A stretch of DNA of 35,469 nucleotides. It comes from Natronobacterium haloterrestre. GTDB taxonomy: Archaea > Halobacteriota > Halobacteria > Halobacteriales > Natrialbaceae. Position 1 is the stretch's first letter; every line of letters begins with the position of its first letter. Both the position numbers and the translations under genes were made by a program. Below are positions 16,209 through 24,275 of this stretch, piece after piece. The stretch spans positions 1 to 35,469 of the forward strand of contig NZ_FOKW01000017.1 in NCBI RefSeq assembly GCF_900112205.1. Direction: 5' to 3'. The notes under the pieces are model-generated. The model made no database searches. It saw only the letters and a program-made list of their open reading frames with translations, and had not been told where the DNA came from.

Positions 16209-16234
16209 CTGATCCCTGTAACTGCCGGATACCG

Positions 16235-16402
16235 ATGTGTACATTCGGTTTACTCGAACGGACTGCGGCCTCGGTAGCTGAACTGATCGGGGGTCCCGAC
16301 CGGTGTCTCACACTCGACGTTGGTGGGACTGAGATCGGTGAGGAAGGTCGCATTCCCGACTGGAATCGACCACTAGTGGTGAGTAGCAATCGGGAGATCT
16401 AG
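16235..16402 (+). CDS. Possible 55-residue acidic protein
   Basis: A small ORF starting MCTFGLLERTAASVAELIGG, then LTLDVGGTEIGEEGRIPDW, ending SSNREI. It has halophile-like acidic composition and G/C-rich third positions, a TATA-like element about 27 bases upstream, and no overlap with any other gene. It is divergent from the sugar nucleotidyltransferase. I recognise no family. It may be intact or the start of a longer decayed gene. Confidence 0.4.
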   Translation: MCTFGLLERTAASVAELIGGPDRCLTLDVGGTEIGEEGRIPDWNRPLVVSSNREI

Positions 16403-16455
16403 TACTAGGGACGGAAATATTGATCTTCGAATACTAGCGCGGTCGTCGAAAGTGT

Positions 16456-16489
16456 ACAATAGGTACGATTCGCACAATAGGTGCCTATT
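16456..16489. repeat. Short repeat and palindrome
   Basis: ACAATAGGT occurs at 16456-16464 and 16474-16482. The second copy is part of a perfect palindrome, AATAGG TG CCTATT (16476-16489). It lies about 60 bases after the acidic HTH gene's stop (that gene reads leftwards from 17799). It may be a binding site or a weak terminator; nothing decides. Confidence 0.3.
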
Positions 16490-16548
16490 CTAACCGAGAG
16501 CCGCGGTGTCGGACCGATTCGAACCACTGCTCAGACCCGTCGCCGAAC

Positions 16549-17799
16549 TCACGCGGAGGAATCGGTCGCCGTCACCGACCTGAGGATTCGGAGTTCCTCC
16601 TCTTCGGAGATGTGGTCGGCGGTGAGACACGCGTGGACGATCTTGTGTGCCAGTTCGGGATCCGAGAGTACGTCGTCGCTGTTCGGCCCGCCGTTCTCGT
16701 TCCCGACGCCGTTCCCTCCAGCCGTCGGCTCGGGTTCGTCCTCCCGCGAGCCATCGACAGCGATCGTTTCCTCGAGTGCTTCGATCCGCTCCGTGAGCCG
16801 CTCGAGTTCCCTCGCGAACGCCGCAAATTCCTCACGGTTGACGGACTGCTCTGCTCCGTCGGCGTTGTCCGACCTTCCTTCGGAGTCGCTCCCGACGCTA
16901 CCGTCGGACCCACCGCTGCTCGAGTCGTCCCGAGACCGTCCATCGGTCGGTTCCGCGCTGCCTGCCGAGGTCTCGAGACCGTGATCCGACTCACCGTCGC
17001 CGTCCGCCGACGGCTCGTCGTCCCGCTCGGGGGACTCGTCTCCAGCAGTCCCATCGGATTCGGCCTCGAGGGCAGTGCGTTCGTCGCCACCGTCGGCGGG
17101 CCCGTCCTCGAACAGCGCCGCAACGAACTCGCGGCGTCGCGGCCAGTCGAAGCCATCGATCGCGTTCACCCGCTGGCTGATCGTCGCGCCGCTTACGCCG
17201 AGCGTGTCCGCCAGTTCGGCCTGAGTGGCGTCCGGACGCTTGCGGACCTCCCGGAGCGTCTCGAGTTGCTTTTCGGTGAGGTCGTCGGGATCGATCGGCG
17301 GGTCGAGACGTGATTTGGCCTCGGTTTCGGCGGTTCCGTCGGAGTCGCTCATCGCTCGCTCGGGGTCGCGGTCCTCGTTGCCATCGTCACGTGGTTCGGA
17401 TTCCGCACGTCCTGTACTCGCTTCCTCGTCCCGTCTCCGATTGCTGTCCTCCGTTGCCGGCTCGGGATCGGATTCGTCGGCCACTGGTGAGTTGGCCTCG
17501 GGTACACTCTCGACATCGTCGCCCTCCGACTCGTCGGCATCACCCACCCCGGTCACGTCCTCGCTTTCGTCGATCTCGTCGCTGTCGGCGGCTCCCGGGT
17601 CGCCGTACTCCTCCAGCACCTGCTCGACGATCGAGGTGGTCGCGCCGCTTACGTCGTTCGCGATTTCCGCCATCGATGCGTCCGGACGCGACTCCGCGAC
17701 GTCGAGGATTTTCTTGTGCAGGACTGCTCGAGGGACGGTATCGTCGCAGTCGCCATTGCGATCAGCGGACGTCGACGAGGTGTGCGTTTTCGATCCCAT
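16549..17799 (-). CDS. Acidic protein with two helix-turn-helix domains
   Basis: 416 residues. The first HTH is at about 25-65 (VLHKKILDVAESRPDASMAE, IANDVSGATTSIVEQVLEEY). A 90-residue disordered Asp/Glu/Ser linker follows, then a second, MarR/Lrp-like HTH at about 170-215 (LTEKQLETLREVRKRPDATQ, AELADTLGVSGATISQRVNA). After another acidic linker come a coiled coil (AAFARELERLTERIEALEET) and a C-terminal helical segment (LAHKIVHACLTADHISEEEE). It probably binds DNA and oligomerises. A TATA-like ATTATAACG lies about 40 bases upstream. The target is unknown; its position beside the glycan genes is suggestive only. Confidence 0.7.
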   Translation of the reverse strand: MGSKTHTSSTSADRNGDCDDTVPRAVLHKKILDVAESRPDASMAEIANDVSGATTSIVEQVLEEYGDPGAADSDEIDESEDVTGVGDADESEGDDVESVPEANSPVADESDPEPATEDSNRRRDEEASTGRAESEPRDDGNEDRDPERAMSDSDGTAETEAKSRLDPPIDPDDLTEKQLETLREVRKRPDATQAELADTLGVSGATISQRVNAIDGFDWPRRREFVAALFEDGPADGGDERTALEAESDGTAGDESPERDDEPSADGDGESDHGLETSAGSAEPTDGRSRDDSSSGGSDGSVGSDSEGRSDNADGAEQSVNREEFAAFARELERLTERIEALEETIAVDGSREDEPEPTAGGNGVGNENGGPNSDDVLSDPELAHKIVHACLTADHISEEEELRILRSVTATDSSA

Positions 17800-17898
17800 A
17801 CGGTTCTCGTTCGTGTCAGGGAATTCCAGCCTCGGCGTTATAATTTTCTCACGGAAAATACAATTACAGGCTCCAAGAAACGATTAGTCAATTAAGTA

Positions 17899-18387
17899 TT
17901 AATCCCCTAATTCCCGGAGTTTTTGTTGTACTTGAGAGTACACTTTCGGATGAAGATTCATCCCTGAATCTACGAGGTCATACAAGACCTCGTTTGCTTC
18001 TGTGGAAGTCAATACTCCTTCTTTCGTACATTTAAGCAACAACGTTGTCACCCACCAACACTCGACATCGTGACTCCGGGCAACCTCTATAAGACCCTTG
18101 TCGTTAGCGAGAAGAATTTCCTCTCCATCATCTGCCAGCAAAATTACTGACGCATCGGCTACCGCAACACCCTCCAACGATGCCACTTCCTCAGCTTCAG
18201 GAGGCGTCTCACAAATCGAAACGTCATCAAGAAATGATTTAAGCGATGCAGTTCCTCGCTTCCCCTCGGTGAGAACTTCGTCTCTCACTCTCTCAGTTGT
18301 CCGTATCTCATCGCAGGTGGCCGAGATGAGGTCAAGACGGCCCACCCACGAAAGCGGGATTAGCGCAGACGAATCAACAACAACCAT
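17899..18387 (-). CDS. PIN-domain toxin-like ribonuclease (VapC type)
   Basis: 162 residues from the ATG at 18385-18387, whose first base is the last base of the antitoxin stop (TGATG). PIN landmarks are VVVDSSALIPLSWVG, an acidic EEVASLEGVAVADASVI and ANDKGLIEVARSHDVE. The WWVTTLLLKCTKEGVLTSTE segment matches the C-terminal helix typical of DUF3368-type PIN toxins. Its composition is much more AT-rich than the neighbouring chromosomal genes, consistent with a horizontally acquired module. It is unlike the PIN protein at 959-1471. Confidence 0.8.
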   Translation of the reverse strand: MVVVDSSALIPLSWVGRLDLISATCDEIRTTERVRDEVLTEGKRGTASLKSFLDDVSICETPPEAEEVASLEGVAVADASVILLADDGEEILLANDKGLIEVARSHDVECWWVTTLLLKCTKEGVLTSTEANEVLYDLVDSGMNLHPKVYSQVQQKLRELGD

Positions 18388-18680
18388 CAAATTCGCCCGA
18401 GGTCTCGTTCGAGTTCGTCAGTTGTGTATCCGGTATCGATGCCCTCCTCGGCGGCGAGTGAAAGCATCTCAACATACGTTACGTCGGCAATTTCAGCCGC
18501 ACGGCGAAGAGTGACTTTGTGTTCTCGAAGTTGATCGAGTGCCTTCTCCTTCCGCCAGTCAGTAAGGCCGTCCCGAATGAGGCGGCGAAGAACCTCTGAC
18601 CTGTCTGCGGCCATCTCTTGTTCAAGTTCTGCTAACAACTCTTCGTCGTCTTCAGGTATTCGAGTTGTGACGGTTTTCAT
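18387..18680 (-). CDS. Ribbon-helix-helix/UPF0175-type antitoxin
   Basis: 97 residues. The N-terminus VTTRIPEDDEELLAELEQEM with DRSEVLRRLIRDGL is a ribbon-helix-helix domain. The C-terminal half (LRRAAEIADVTYVEMLSLAA, EEGIDTGYTTDEL) matches the UPF0175 antitoxin type that pairs with DUF3368 PIN toxins. It overlaps the toxin gene by one base, so the two are translationally coupled. The ATG is directly preceded by a cluster of CGTTACG repeats, the probable autoregulatory operator. Confidence 0.8.
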   Translation of the reverse strand: MKTVTTRIPEDDEELLAELEQEMAADRSEVLRRLIRDGLTDWRKEKALDQLREHKVTLRRAAEIADVTYVEMLSLAAEEGIDTGYTTDELERDLGRI

Positions 18681-18721
18681 CGTTACGATAGGATGCGTTA
18701 CGTTACGTAATAGACGTAACG
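18681..18721. promoter_or_regulatory. CGTTACG repeat cluster, likely antitoxin operator
   Basis: Directly upstream of the antitoxin ATG, CGTTACG occurs at 18681-18687, 18696-18702 and 18701-18707, and inverted (CGTAACG) at 18715-18721. The central part includes the palindrome TTACGTAA. The cluster covers the expected TATA position for a leaderless start (minus-strand TCTATTACG, about 27-35 bases upstream), so antitoxin binding would block transcription. Confidence 0.65.
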
Positions 18722-18771
18722 AAATTCTTCCTGCGGAAATCTGTATAAAGAAATTGCGTTCCTACATACGT

Positions 18772-18894
18772 ATGGATAGAGAATCAGTGAAGTGCGACAG
18801 AAAGGAAGAAGGTAAACGAAGAAAAGAGGTAGGCAAGACGACGATGAGAAGCCATCTGCAGGACCTCCTGACTTCCCCGAACCGATCCACATGA
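18772..18894 (+). CDS. Possible 40-residue leader ORF coupled to PAP2 gene
   Basis: An ATG 25-28 bases below a clear TATAAA (18744-18749) opens a 40-codon frame (MDRESVKCDRKEEGKRRKEV and onward) whose TGA overlaps the PAP2 ATG (ATGA, 18891-18894). Promoter spacing and overlap suggest a leaderless, translationally coupled leader ORF. The product is Lys/Arg-rich, odd for a halophile protein, so the peptide itself may not matter. Confidence 0.35.
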   Translation: MDRESVKCDRKEEGKRRKEVGKTTMRSHLQDLLTSPNRST

Positions 18895-19592
18895 CTCGAG
18901 GCGTCGGCGTCACCGAACTGCTCCGCGAGACGCTCCCGGAGTGGTCGGTCCCCCTATTCGAGTTCGTGGCGCTACTGGGTGACGAACTGCTCGTCGGCGC
19001 CGTCTTGCTGCTTCTCGCCTGTACGGACGCGTACCGCTCGTTCCGCCATGGAGATGATCGACTCCTCTCCGATCGCACGGCGTTCGTCCTGGCGGTCGTC
19101 CTCGGCGGGCTCGCGTTCACGCTCGCGTTGAAGTCCGCTTTCGGCCTTCCCCGGCCCCCGGCGTCGCTGCGGGCGATTCCCAAGGAAACGCCGGGCTTCC
19201 CGAGCGGCCACACGATGGCCGCGACGGTCTGCTGGACCGCGCTCGCGCTGTGGTCCACGCGGTGGACGCGCCGCCGTCGCCTCGCACTCGCGGCGGTCCC
19301 GATCGGTCTCGTCGCCGTCTCCCGGCTCGCGCTCGGGGTCCACTACCTCGTCGACGTCGTCGCCTCGATCGGTTTCGGCGTCGGCTACCTCATCCTCGCG
19401 GCGACACTCACCGGCAAGGATCCGACGAAAGCGTTCGCCGGCGCGGCGATACTCGGTGTGGCCGCGCTCGTGGTCACCGGCGGCACCACGGACGGCTGGC
19501 TGGCGTTCGTCGGCTGTCTCGGCGGTGCCGTCGGCTGGTGGGTGATCACCCGACCGACGGTCAGGGAGCTGTGGGTGTCGGCCTCGAGTTGA
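18891..19592 (+). CDS. PAP2-family membrane phosphatase
   Basis: 233 residues. The three PAP2 signature motifs are present: KSAFGLPRPP, PSGHTMAAT and SRLALGVHYLVDV, supplying the catalytic histidines. Five to six membrane helices surround them, with the N-terminal helix at LLGDELLVGAVLLLLACTD and C-terminal helices at about residues 160-220. The family dephosphorylates lipid phosphates, including polyprenyl diphosphate carriers. A link to the glycan-lipid pathway upstream is possible, but the gene stands alone. It may be co-transcribed with the 40-residue ORF that overlaps its start. Confidence 0.85.
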   Translation: MTRGVGVTELLRETLPEWSVPLFEFVALLGDELLVGAVLLLLACTDAYRSFRHGDDRLLSDRTAFVLAVVLGGLAFTLALKSAFGLPRPPASLRAIPKETPGFPSGHTMAATVCWTALALWSTRWTRRRRLALAAVPIGLVAVSRLALGVHYLVDVVASIGFGVGYLILAATLTGKDPTKAFAGAAILGVAALVVTGGTTDGWLAFVGCLGGAVGWWVITRPTVRELWVSASS

Positions 19593-19694
19593 GCGGACTG
19601 GTTTTCGAATCGGGTGACGGCGCTCGAGCTCTACTGTCAACACTCGAATACGGTTCTGTTACTACAGGTAGTAGATCACCAAAACGCCCAAGTC

Positions 19695-19708
19695 ATTATC
19701 GTGATAAT
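19695..19708. promoter_or_regulatory. 14-base palindrome before the ATPase gene
   Basis: ATTATC GT GATAAT, a perfect inverted repeat ending 13 bases before the ATPase ATG at 19722, in the region where transcription should start. It is a likely operator or a hairpin masking the start. Confidence 0.45.
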
Positions 19709-19721
19709 CATTAGGCAAAGT

Positions 19722-21113
19722 ATGACCTTCTACGATCGGGAAGACGAACTTGCCTCGCTCGAGACCGCGTATTCATCGCCCGGTCACGCCTTCTACGTCG
19801 TCTACGGACGCCGCCGTGTTGGAAAGACAGCGCTTCTCAAAGAGTTCTGTGCTGATCGGCCTCATCTCTACTATCTCGCTGCGCAGGAGGCGGAGGATCG
19901 CCAACGTGAGAAATTCGTCGAACAAGTCGCCGAGGTGTTCGAGGAGCGCGTGCCACGAATCGACGGCTGGGACGACGCGTTCGAGTATCTCGGTGAGAAA
20001 CTCGAAACGGAGGATCGAGTCGTGGTCATCGACGAGTTCCCGTATTTGGTCGAGGAAAACGACTCGCTCCCCTCCTATATCCAGGCGTTCGTTGACGAAC
20101 AGCTCCAGGAGACTGCGTCGATGCTCGTGCTGTGTGGCTCGAGCGTGAGTACGATGGAATCGGAGGTGCTCGGCCACGAAAGTCCACTCTACGGTCGGCG
20201 GACTGGACAGATCGATCTGCAACCGTTCTCGTTTCAGCAGGCCCGGGACGTCATCTCGTACGATATTGTGGATGCGGTCCGATCGTACTCGGTCACCGGC
20301 GGGACGCCGATGTACCTCACGCTCTTCAACTACGAGCGGTCCCTCGCAGAGAACATCCAGACGCATATCCTCTCACCGACGGCAATGCTGTACAACGAAC
20401 CGGAGTTCCTGCTTCGGACCGAACTTCGAAACCCTGCGCGGTACCTGAGCATCCTCGAGGCGGTGGCGCTGGGCCACACGACGCCAAGCGAAATTTCGGG
20501 AGCCACCGGCATCGATTCCGGACCGCTGTCGAAGTATCTCCAGACGCTTCGCCGGCTCCGACTCCTCGATCGTGAGGTTCCGGTTACGGCATCCGGGCAG
20601 AAGTCAAAGCGTTCCCGGTACCGGGTCGCTGATGAGTTCCTCCGGTTCTGGTTCCGCTACGTCGAGCCGAATCGGTCCAGCATCGAAGAAGCGCCGTCCG
20701 TCGTGTTCGATGGCACGATCGAGCCGGACCTCCCCACGCACGTCGCGACGACGTTCGAAGACATCTGCGAAGAGGCCGTCTGGGAACTGGTTCGATGCGA
20801 AGAACTCGAGCCGTACTCCGAGATCGGCCGCTGGTGGTACGGAGAGGAGGAGATCGATATCGTCGGCCTCGCACCCGGTGATGACCGGCTCCTGCTCGCC
20901 GAATGTAAGTGGACCAGTGAGCCAGTCGGCCACCAACTCGTCGACGATCTTCGGGCAAAGGCTGCGAGCGTTCGGTGGGGACCAGGGGACCGGTCCGAGC
21001 GGTTCGCCCTGTTCTCGAGAAGCGGATTCGTCGAGGGCCTCGCCGAGGATCTCAACGATAACTGGTCGTTGTTTGACCTCGAGGAACTCGATCGAGTCTT
21101 TTCCGGGGCGTGA
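19722..21113 (+). CDS. Archaeal ATPase with C-terminal DUF234 nuclease-like domain
   Basis: 463 residues from the ATG at 19722 (MTFYDREDELASLETAY); the longer frame crosses the palindrome. P-loop YGRRRVGKTALLKEF is near residue 30, and Walker B VVVIDEFPYLVEE is near 105. SVTGGTPMYLTLF closes the ATPase module. A winged helix follows (ALGHTTPSEISGATGIDSG) and then DUF234, whose EEIDIVGLAPGDDRLLLAEC is followed by KW, the E/D...D...ExK pattern of PD-(D/E)xK nucleases. This ATPase_2 + DUF234 architecture is common and scattered in archaea, with unknown function; roles in DNA transactions or mobile-element behaviour have been suggested. It stands as a single gene. Confidence 0.85.
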   Translation: MTFYDREDELASLETAYSSPGHAFYVVYGRRRVGKTALLKEFCADRPHLYYLAAQEAEDRQREKFVEQVAEVFEERVPRIDGWDDAFEYLGEKLETEDRVVVIDEFPYLVEENDSLPSYIQAFVDEQLQETASMLVLCGSSVSTMESEVLGHESPLYGRRTGQIDLQPFSFQQARDVISYDIVDAVRSYSVTGGTPMYLTLFNYERSLAENIQTHILSPTAMLYNEPEFLLRTELRNPARYLSILEAVALGHTTPSEISGATGIDSGPLSKYLQTLRRLRLLDREVPVTASGQKSKRSRYRVADEFLRFWFRYVEPNRSSIEEAPSVVFDGTIEPDLPTHVATTFEDICEEAVWELVRCEELEPYSEIGRWWYGEEEIDIVGLAPGDDRLLLAECKWTSEPVGHQLVDDLRAKAASVRWGPGDRSERFALFSRSGFVEGLAEDLNDNWSLFDLEELDRVFSGA

Positions 21114-21173
21114 GTACTGGACAGCGCGAATCGGTTGACCGAGGCTCCGCTCGCATGACGAGCGATGAGGGGA

Positions 21174-21965
21174 TCACTCCGAATCGGCGGAACGCTCCTC
21201 GCCCGCCCCGTCATCGTCGTCGCTGCCTTCTCCGTTGCCGTCGTTTCTGTGCTCGGCCAGCGCCTCCTCGATCGTCAACTCGCCCGCGGCGACCCGCCGG
21301 GCGAGCACCTCGTCGATCGCCCGGTTGGTCTCGCTTTGCTCGCGGGAGCGGTCCTTGATCACCTGGAGCTCCCCCGCCGTCGGCTCGATCTCGCGGGCAT
21401 CGACGACCTCGCCCTCGAGGCGGGCGATGTTCACCGCGGCGAGGACGTCCTCCATCCCCCGGCCGCCGGTCCCGAGGTAGGGGGTCGTCCCCGTCTCGTC
21501 GACGAGTTCGACCCGAACGTCCTCGAGGTCGTTGACGAGTTGTGCACCCTGGAGGCGGGAGCCGTCGCCGATCCGGACGACGGGGTCGGCGGCCTCCGCC
21601 ACTTCGCGCTGGATGACGTCGACGGCGTCGGCGAGCGGGACCTGGAACGCGGCGACGACCATCTCGCCAGCGAGGACGGCGATGCCGGGCTTGCGACCCG
21701 GATCGACGCCGATGATCGTGCGGCCGCCGTCGCCCCGGACCGCGGTCAGCGCCTGGTCGACCGCCCGCCGGGGCGCGTCGGGGTCCGCGACGATCGTGGT
21801 CGCGTCGGGGAAGTCCTCCGCGTGGTCCGCCGCGGTGATGACGACGGTCGTCCCCTCGGGGAGTTGGTCGTCGGGTTCGACGGTCGTGAACTCGGTCCCG
21901 CGGTCCCGCAGCTCGTTGACGACGCCGTGGTACACTTCGAAGTCCGACGTTGCGACGACGATCAC
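21174..21965 (-). CDS. Predicted RNase H-fold (RuvC/YqgF-like) protein
   Basis: 263 residues from the GTG at 21963-21965 (MIVVATSDFEVYHGVVNELR). This start lies about 25 bases below TACGTTTATTC, a good TATA box for a leaderless mRNA; the longer frame has no upstream ATG before the RadB region. The N-terminal about 85 residues look like a small alpha/beta domain. The middle has TIIGVDPGRKPGIAVLAGEM, the first strand and Asp of an RNase H-like fold as in RuvC/YqgF. The C-terminus (REQSETNRAIDEVLARRVAA, ELTIEEALAEH) is helical, with an acidic tail. Divergence from radB, 142 bases away, hints at a role in recombination or repair. Confidence 0.6.
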   Translation of the reverse strand: MIVVATSDFEVYHGVVNELRDRGTEFTTVEPDDQLPEGTTVVITAADHAEDFPDATTIVADPDAPRRAVDQALTAVRGDGGRTIIGVDPGRKPGIAVLAGEMVVAAFQVPLADAVDVIQREVAEAADPVVRIGDGSRLQGAQLVNDLEDVRVELVDETGTTPYLGTGGRGMEDVLAAVNIARLEGEVVDAREIEPTAGELQVIKDRSREQSETNRAIDEVLARRVAAGELTIEEALAEHRNDGNGEGSDDDDGAGEERSADSE

Positions 21966-22107
21966 GTCTCGAGGTTCGTCGCCGGGGTGAATAAACGTAT
22001 TCCGAACGGCCGGGGCCCCGTCGGCTCGAGCCCGCCGGACGGTGGGGTTCGACCTTTCCTGCGGTCCGTTCCGGGGGGTTTTTGCGGCGACCGTTCGAAA
22101 GCCGACC

Positions 22108-22896
22108 GTGAACGACGAGGCGATTCCGACCGGCTGTGATCCGGTCGACGACCTGCTCGGCGGCGGGTTCGAGCGCGGGACCGTCACGCAGTTGTACGGC
22201 CCGCCGGCCGCGGGGAAGACCAACCTCGCGCTGTCGGCCGCCGTCGAGACGGCCGCCGCGGGCGGGACGGTCGTCTACATCGATACGGAAGGGGTGTCGG
22301 TCGACCGCTTCGAGCAGTTGCTCTCGGCGCGGGTCAACGGCGACGGGGCCAGCACAGCCGACTCGAGTGCGTTAGTCGAGTCCGACGGCGCCGGCGAGCC
22401 GGATTCGCCCGCATCCGACGACCTCACCGTCGAGGACGTCGCGTCCCGGATCGTCATCGAGGACGCCGTCGATTTCGAGGAACAGGCCGAGGCCGTCCGC
22501 GACGCCGAGGAGTTCGCCGAGCGGGCGGACCTGATCGTCCTCGACAGCGCGACCGGCTTCTACCGCCTCGAGCGGACCGGCGACGACGACGAGGGCGATG
22601 CGCTGCGCCGGGTCGCCCGACAGGTGACCCACCTGCTCTCGCTGGCCCGAAAACACGACCTCGCGGTCGTCCTCACGAACCAGGTCTTCTCGGATCCCGA
22701 CTCCGACCGCACCCGCGCGCTCGGCGGGAACACCCTCGAGCACTGGACCGGCGTCGTGCTCCGCCTCGAGCGCTTCCGCGGCGGGAATCGTCGCGCGACG
22801 CTGGAGAAACACCGCTCGAAGTCGGCCGGCGACTCCGTCCAGTTCCGGATCACCGATAATGGTCTCGAGGGCGGCGAAGACGGACAGCGGTTCTGA
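22108..22896 (+). CDS. radB: RadB, RecA-family recombination protein
   Basis: 262 residues from the GTG at 22108 (MNDEAIPTGCDPVDDLLGGG). RadB is the euryarchaeal RadA paralogue, a recombination mediator. Walker A is GPPAAGKTN near residue 36; Walker B is DLIVLDSATGFYRLE near 150; VVLTNQVFSDPDSDRTRALG and LEHWTGVVLRLER follow the RecA core. No N-terminal helix-hairpin-helix domain, as expected for RadB. An acidic insertion between YIDTEGVSVDRFEQLL and the second half is haloarchaeal. It is divergent from the RNase H-fold gene. Confidence 0.9.
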   Translation: MNDEAIPTGCDPVDDLLGGGFERGTVTQLYGPPAAGKTNLALSAAVETAAAGGTVVYIDTEGVSVDRFEQLLSARVNGDGASTADSSALVESDGAGEPDSPASDDLTVEDVASRIVIEDAVDFEEQAEAVRDAEEFAERADLIVLDSATGFYRLERTGDDDEGDALRRVARQVTHLLSLARKHDLAVVLTNQVFSDPDSDRTRALGGNTLEHWTGVVLRLERFRGGNRRATLEKHRSKSAGDSVQFRITDNGLEGGEDGQRF

Positions 22897-23008
22897 TCGG
22901 GTTCGAGAGGCGGCACGAAACTCGAGTCCGGGCACGAAACCCGAGTCGAAAATCAGAACGGCCCGGACGGGCCCGAATCGAAGTCGAAGCCGACGTCGGC
23001 GGCGGCCG

Positions 23009-24166
23009 TTACAGCTCGTTCAGCTTCCGCAGCAGCTGGCCGCGGTACTCCTCGTCGCTGGTGACCCCCTTGACCTCGAGGACGTTGCGCTCGAGTTTCT
23101 CGAGGGCGACGCGGAAGGCGTTTTCCGCGCCGTAGCCCTCGCCGGTGCCGGCGACCTGGCCCTTGTTGGTGCGCAGGCGGATCTGACAGTGGATCAGCGG
23201 CGTGCCACGGAGCTTCTCCTTGTGTTCCTTGAAGCGGACGTGGGCGTGCAGTACCTGCATGTCGGCGTACTTGTCCGACACCTCCTCGATGCTCTCGTGG
23301 ACGGACTCCCGGGAGATGGTATCGAGCAGGGAGACGTTCGTGATCTGGACGTCCATGCGCTCCTCCTCGGTGAAGGTCAGCGCCCGCAGGACGTCCGTCT
23401 TGGTGAGAACGCCGATGACGACCCGGTCGTCGTCCTCCGGCGTGACCATCAGCCCGGCGAAGTCCTGGTCGAGCATCGTCTCGACGGCCGTCTCGACGCT
23501 GGCGTCGAGCGTCGTCGTCTCGACCGGGCTGTTCATAATGTCGTAGACCGGCACGTCGAGCAGCCGCTGGCTGTCGCCGACGCGGTCGCCGGTCGTCGTC
23601 GTCTCGTTTTTCCGGATCACGAAGTCGGCGATGTCGTGGGTCGTCACGACACCGGAGAGATAGCCGTTTTCGTTGAGGATCGGGAGACGAGAGATACCGT
23701 GTTCGCGCAGGTGGTTGATCGCCTTCCCGACGCCGTCGTCTTCCTGGAGCGTGACCGGGTCGGCGGTGTAGACGTCCTCGACGGTCAGCGTATCGAGGTT
23801 CTCGAGGACGGCCTCGAGGATAGCGTCGTCGGAGATGACACCCCAGAGGTCGCCGTTCTCGAAGACCGGGGCGACCTTCGAGTTGCTCTCGATCAGCAGA
23901 CGTGCGGTCTCCCGGACGTCTTCCTCCCGGTCGACCTGCGGGGACGGATCGTTCCGGCTGGGCTTGATGAGCGCCGCCACCTTCGCGTCGTCTTCGACGT
24001 GAGACTGGAGGACTTCCCGCTCGCTGATGACGCCCTCGTATTCCCCGTCGTTTTTGACGATAATTCCCTTGGGGCCGCCGTTCTCGAAGGTAGAACGGAC
24101 CTTCCCCATGCGCGTGCCGACGTCGACTTCGATGTAATCCTGGGTGGCGATATCAGCGATATTCAT
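23009..24166 (-). CDS. Four-CBS-domain protein with HPF-like C-terminus
   Basis: 385 residues from the ATG at 24164-24166 (MNIADIATQDYIEVDVGTRM). Four CBS motifs in two Bateman pairs cover residues 1-275; key turns are GVISEREVLQSHVE, GVISDDAILEAV, GVVTTHDIADFVIRK and GVLTKTDVLRALTF. Such pairs bind adenosine nucleotides. The last about 105 residues (MDVQITNVSLLDTISRESVH, HAHVRFKEHKEKLRGTPL, GYGAENAFRVALEKLERNVL) have the beta-alpha-beta-beta-beta-alpha pattern of HPF/RaiA ribosome-hibernation factors. CBS proteins have been linked to archaeal ribosome dimerisation or hibernation, so an energy-sensing ribosome factor is a reasonable inference. A monocistronic transcript is likely. Confidence 0.75.
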   Translation of the reverse strand: MNIADIATQDYIEVDVGTRMGKVRSTFENGGPKGIIVKNDGEYEGVISEREVLQSHVEDDAKVAALIKPSRNDPSPQVDREEDVRETARLLIESNSKVAPVFENGDLWGVISDDAILEAVLENLDTLTVEDVYTADPVTLQEDDGVGKAINHLREHGISRLPILNENGYLSGVVTTHDIADFVIRKNETTTTGDRVGDSQRLLDVPVYDIMNSPVETTTLDASVETAVETMLDQDFAGLMVTPEDDDRVVIGVLTKTDVLRALTFTEEERMDVQITNVSLLDTISRESVHESIEEVSDKYADMQVLHAHVRFKEHKEKLRGTPLIHCQIRLRTNKGQVAGTGEGYGAENAFRVALEKLERNVLEVKGVTSDEEYRGQLLRKLNEL

Positions 24167-24275
24167 CGTTGTAGGTGGATGTACTGCCGCCGGGGTTTTG
24201 AAGATATTGCCTGTTCCCACCGGCGTCGGGAACGCTCTTTGCCGATACCCTCGAACGTGGTGGTAGGTCACGATC

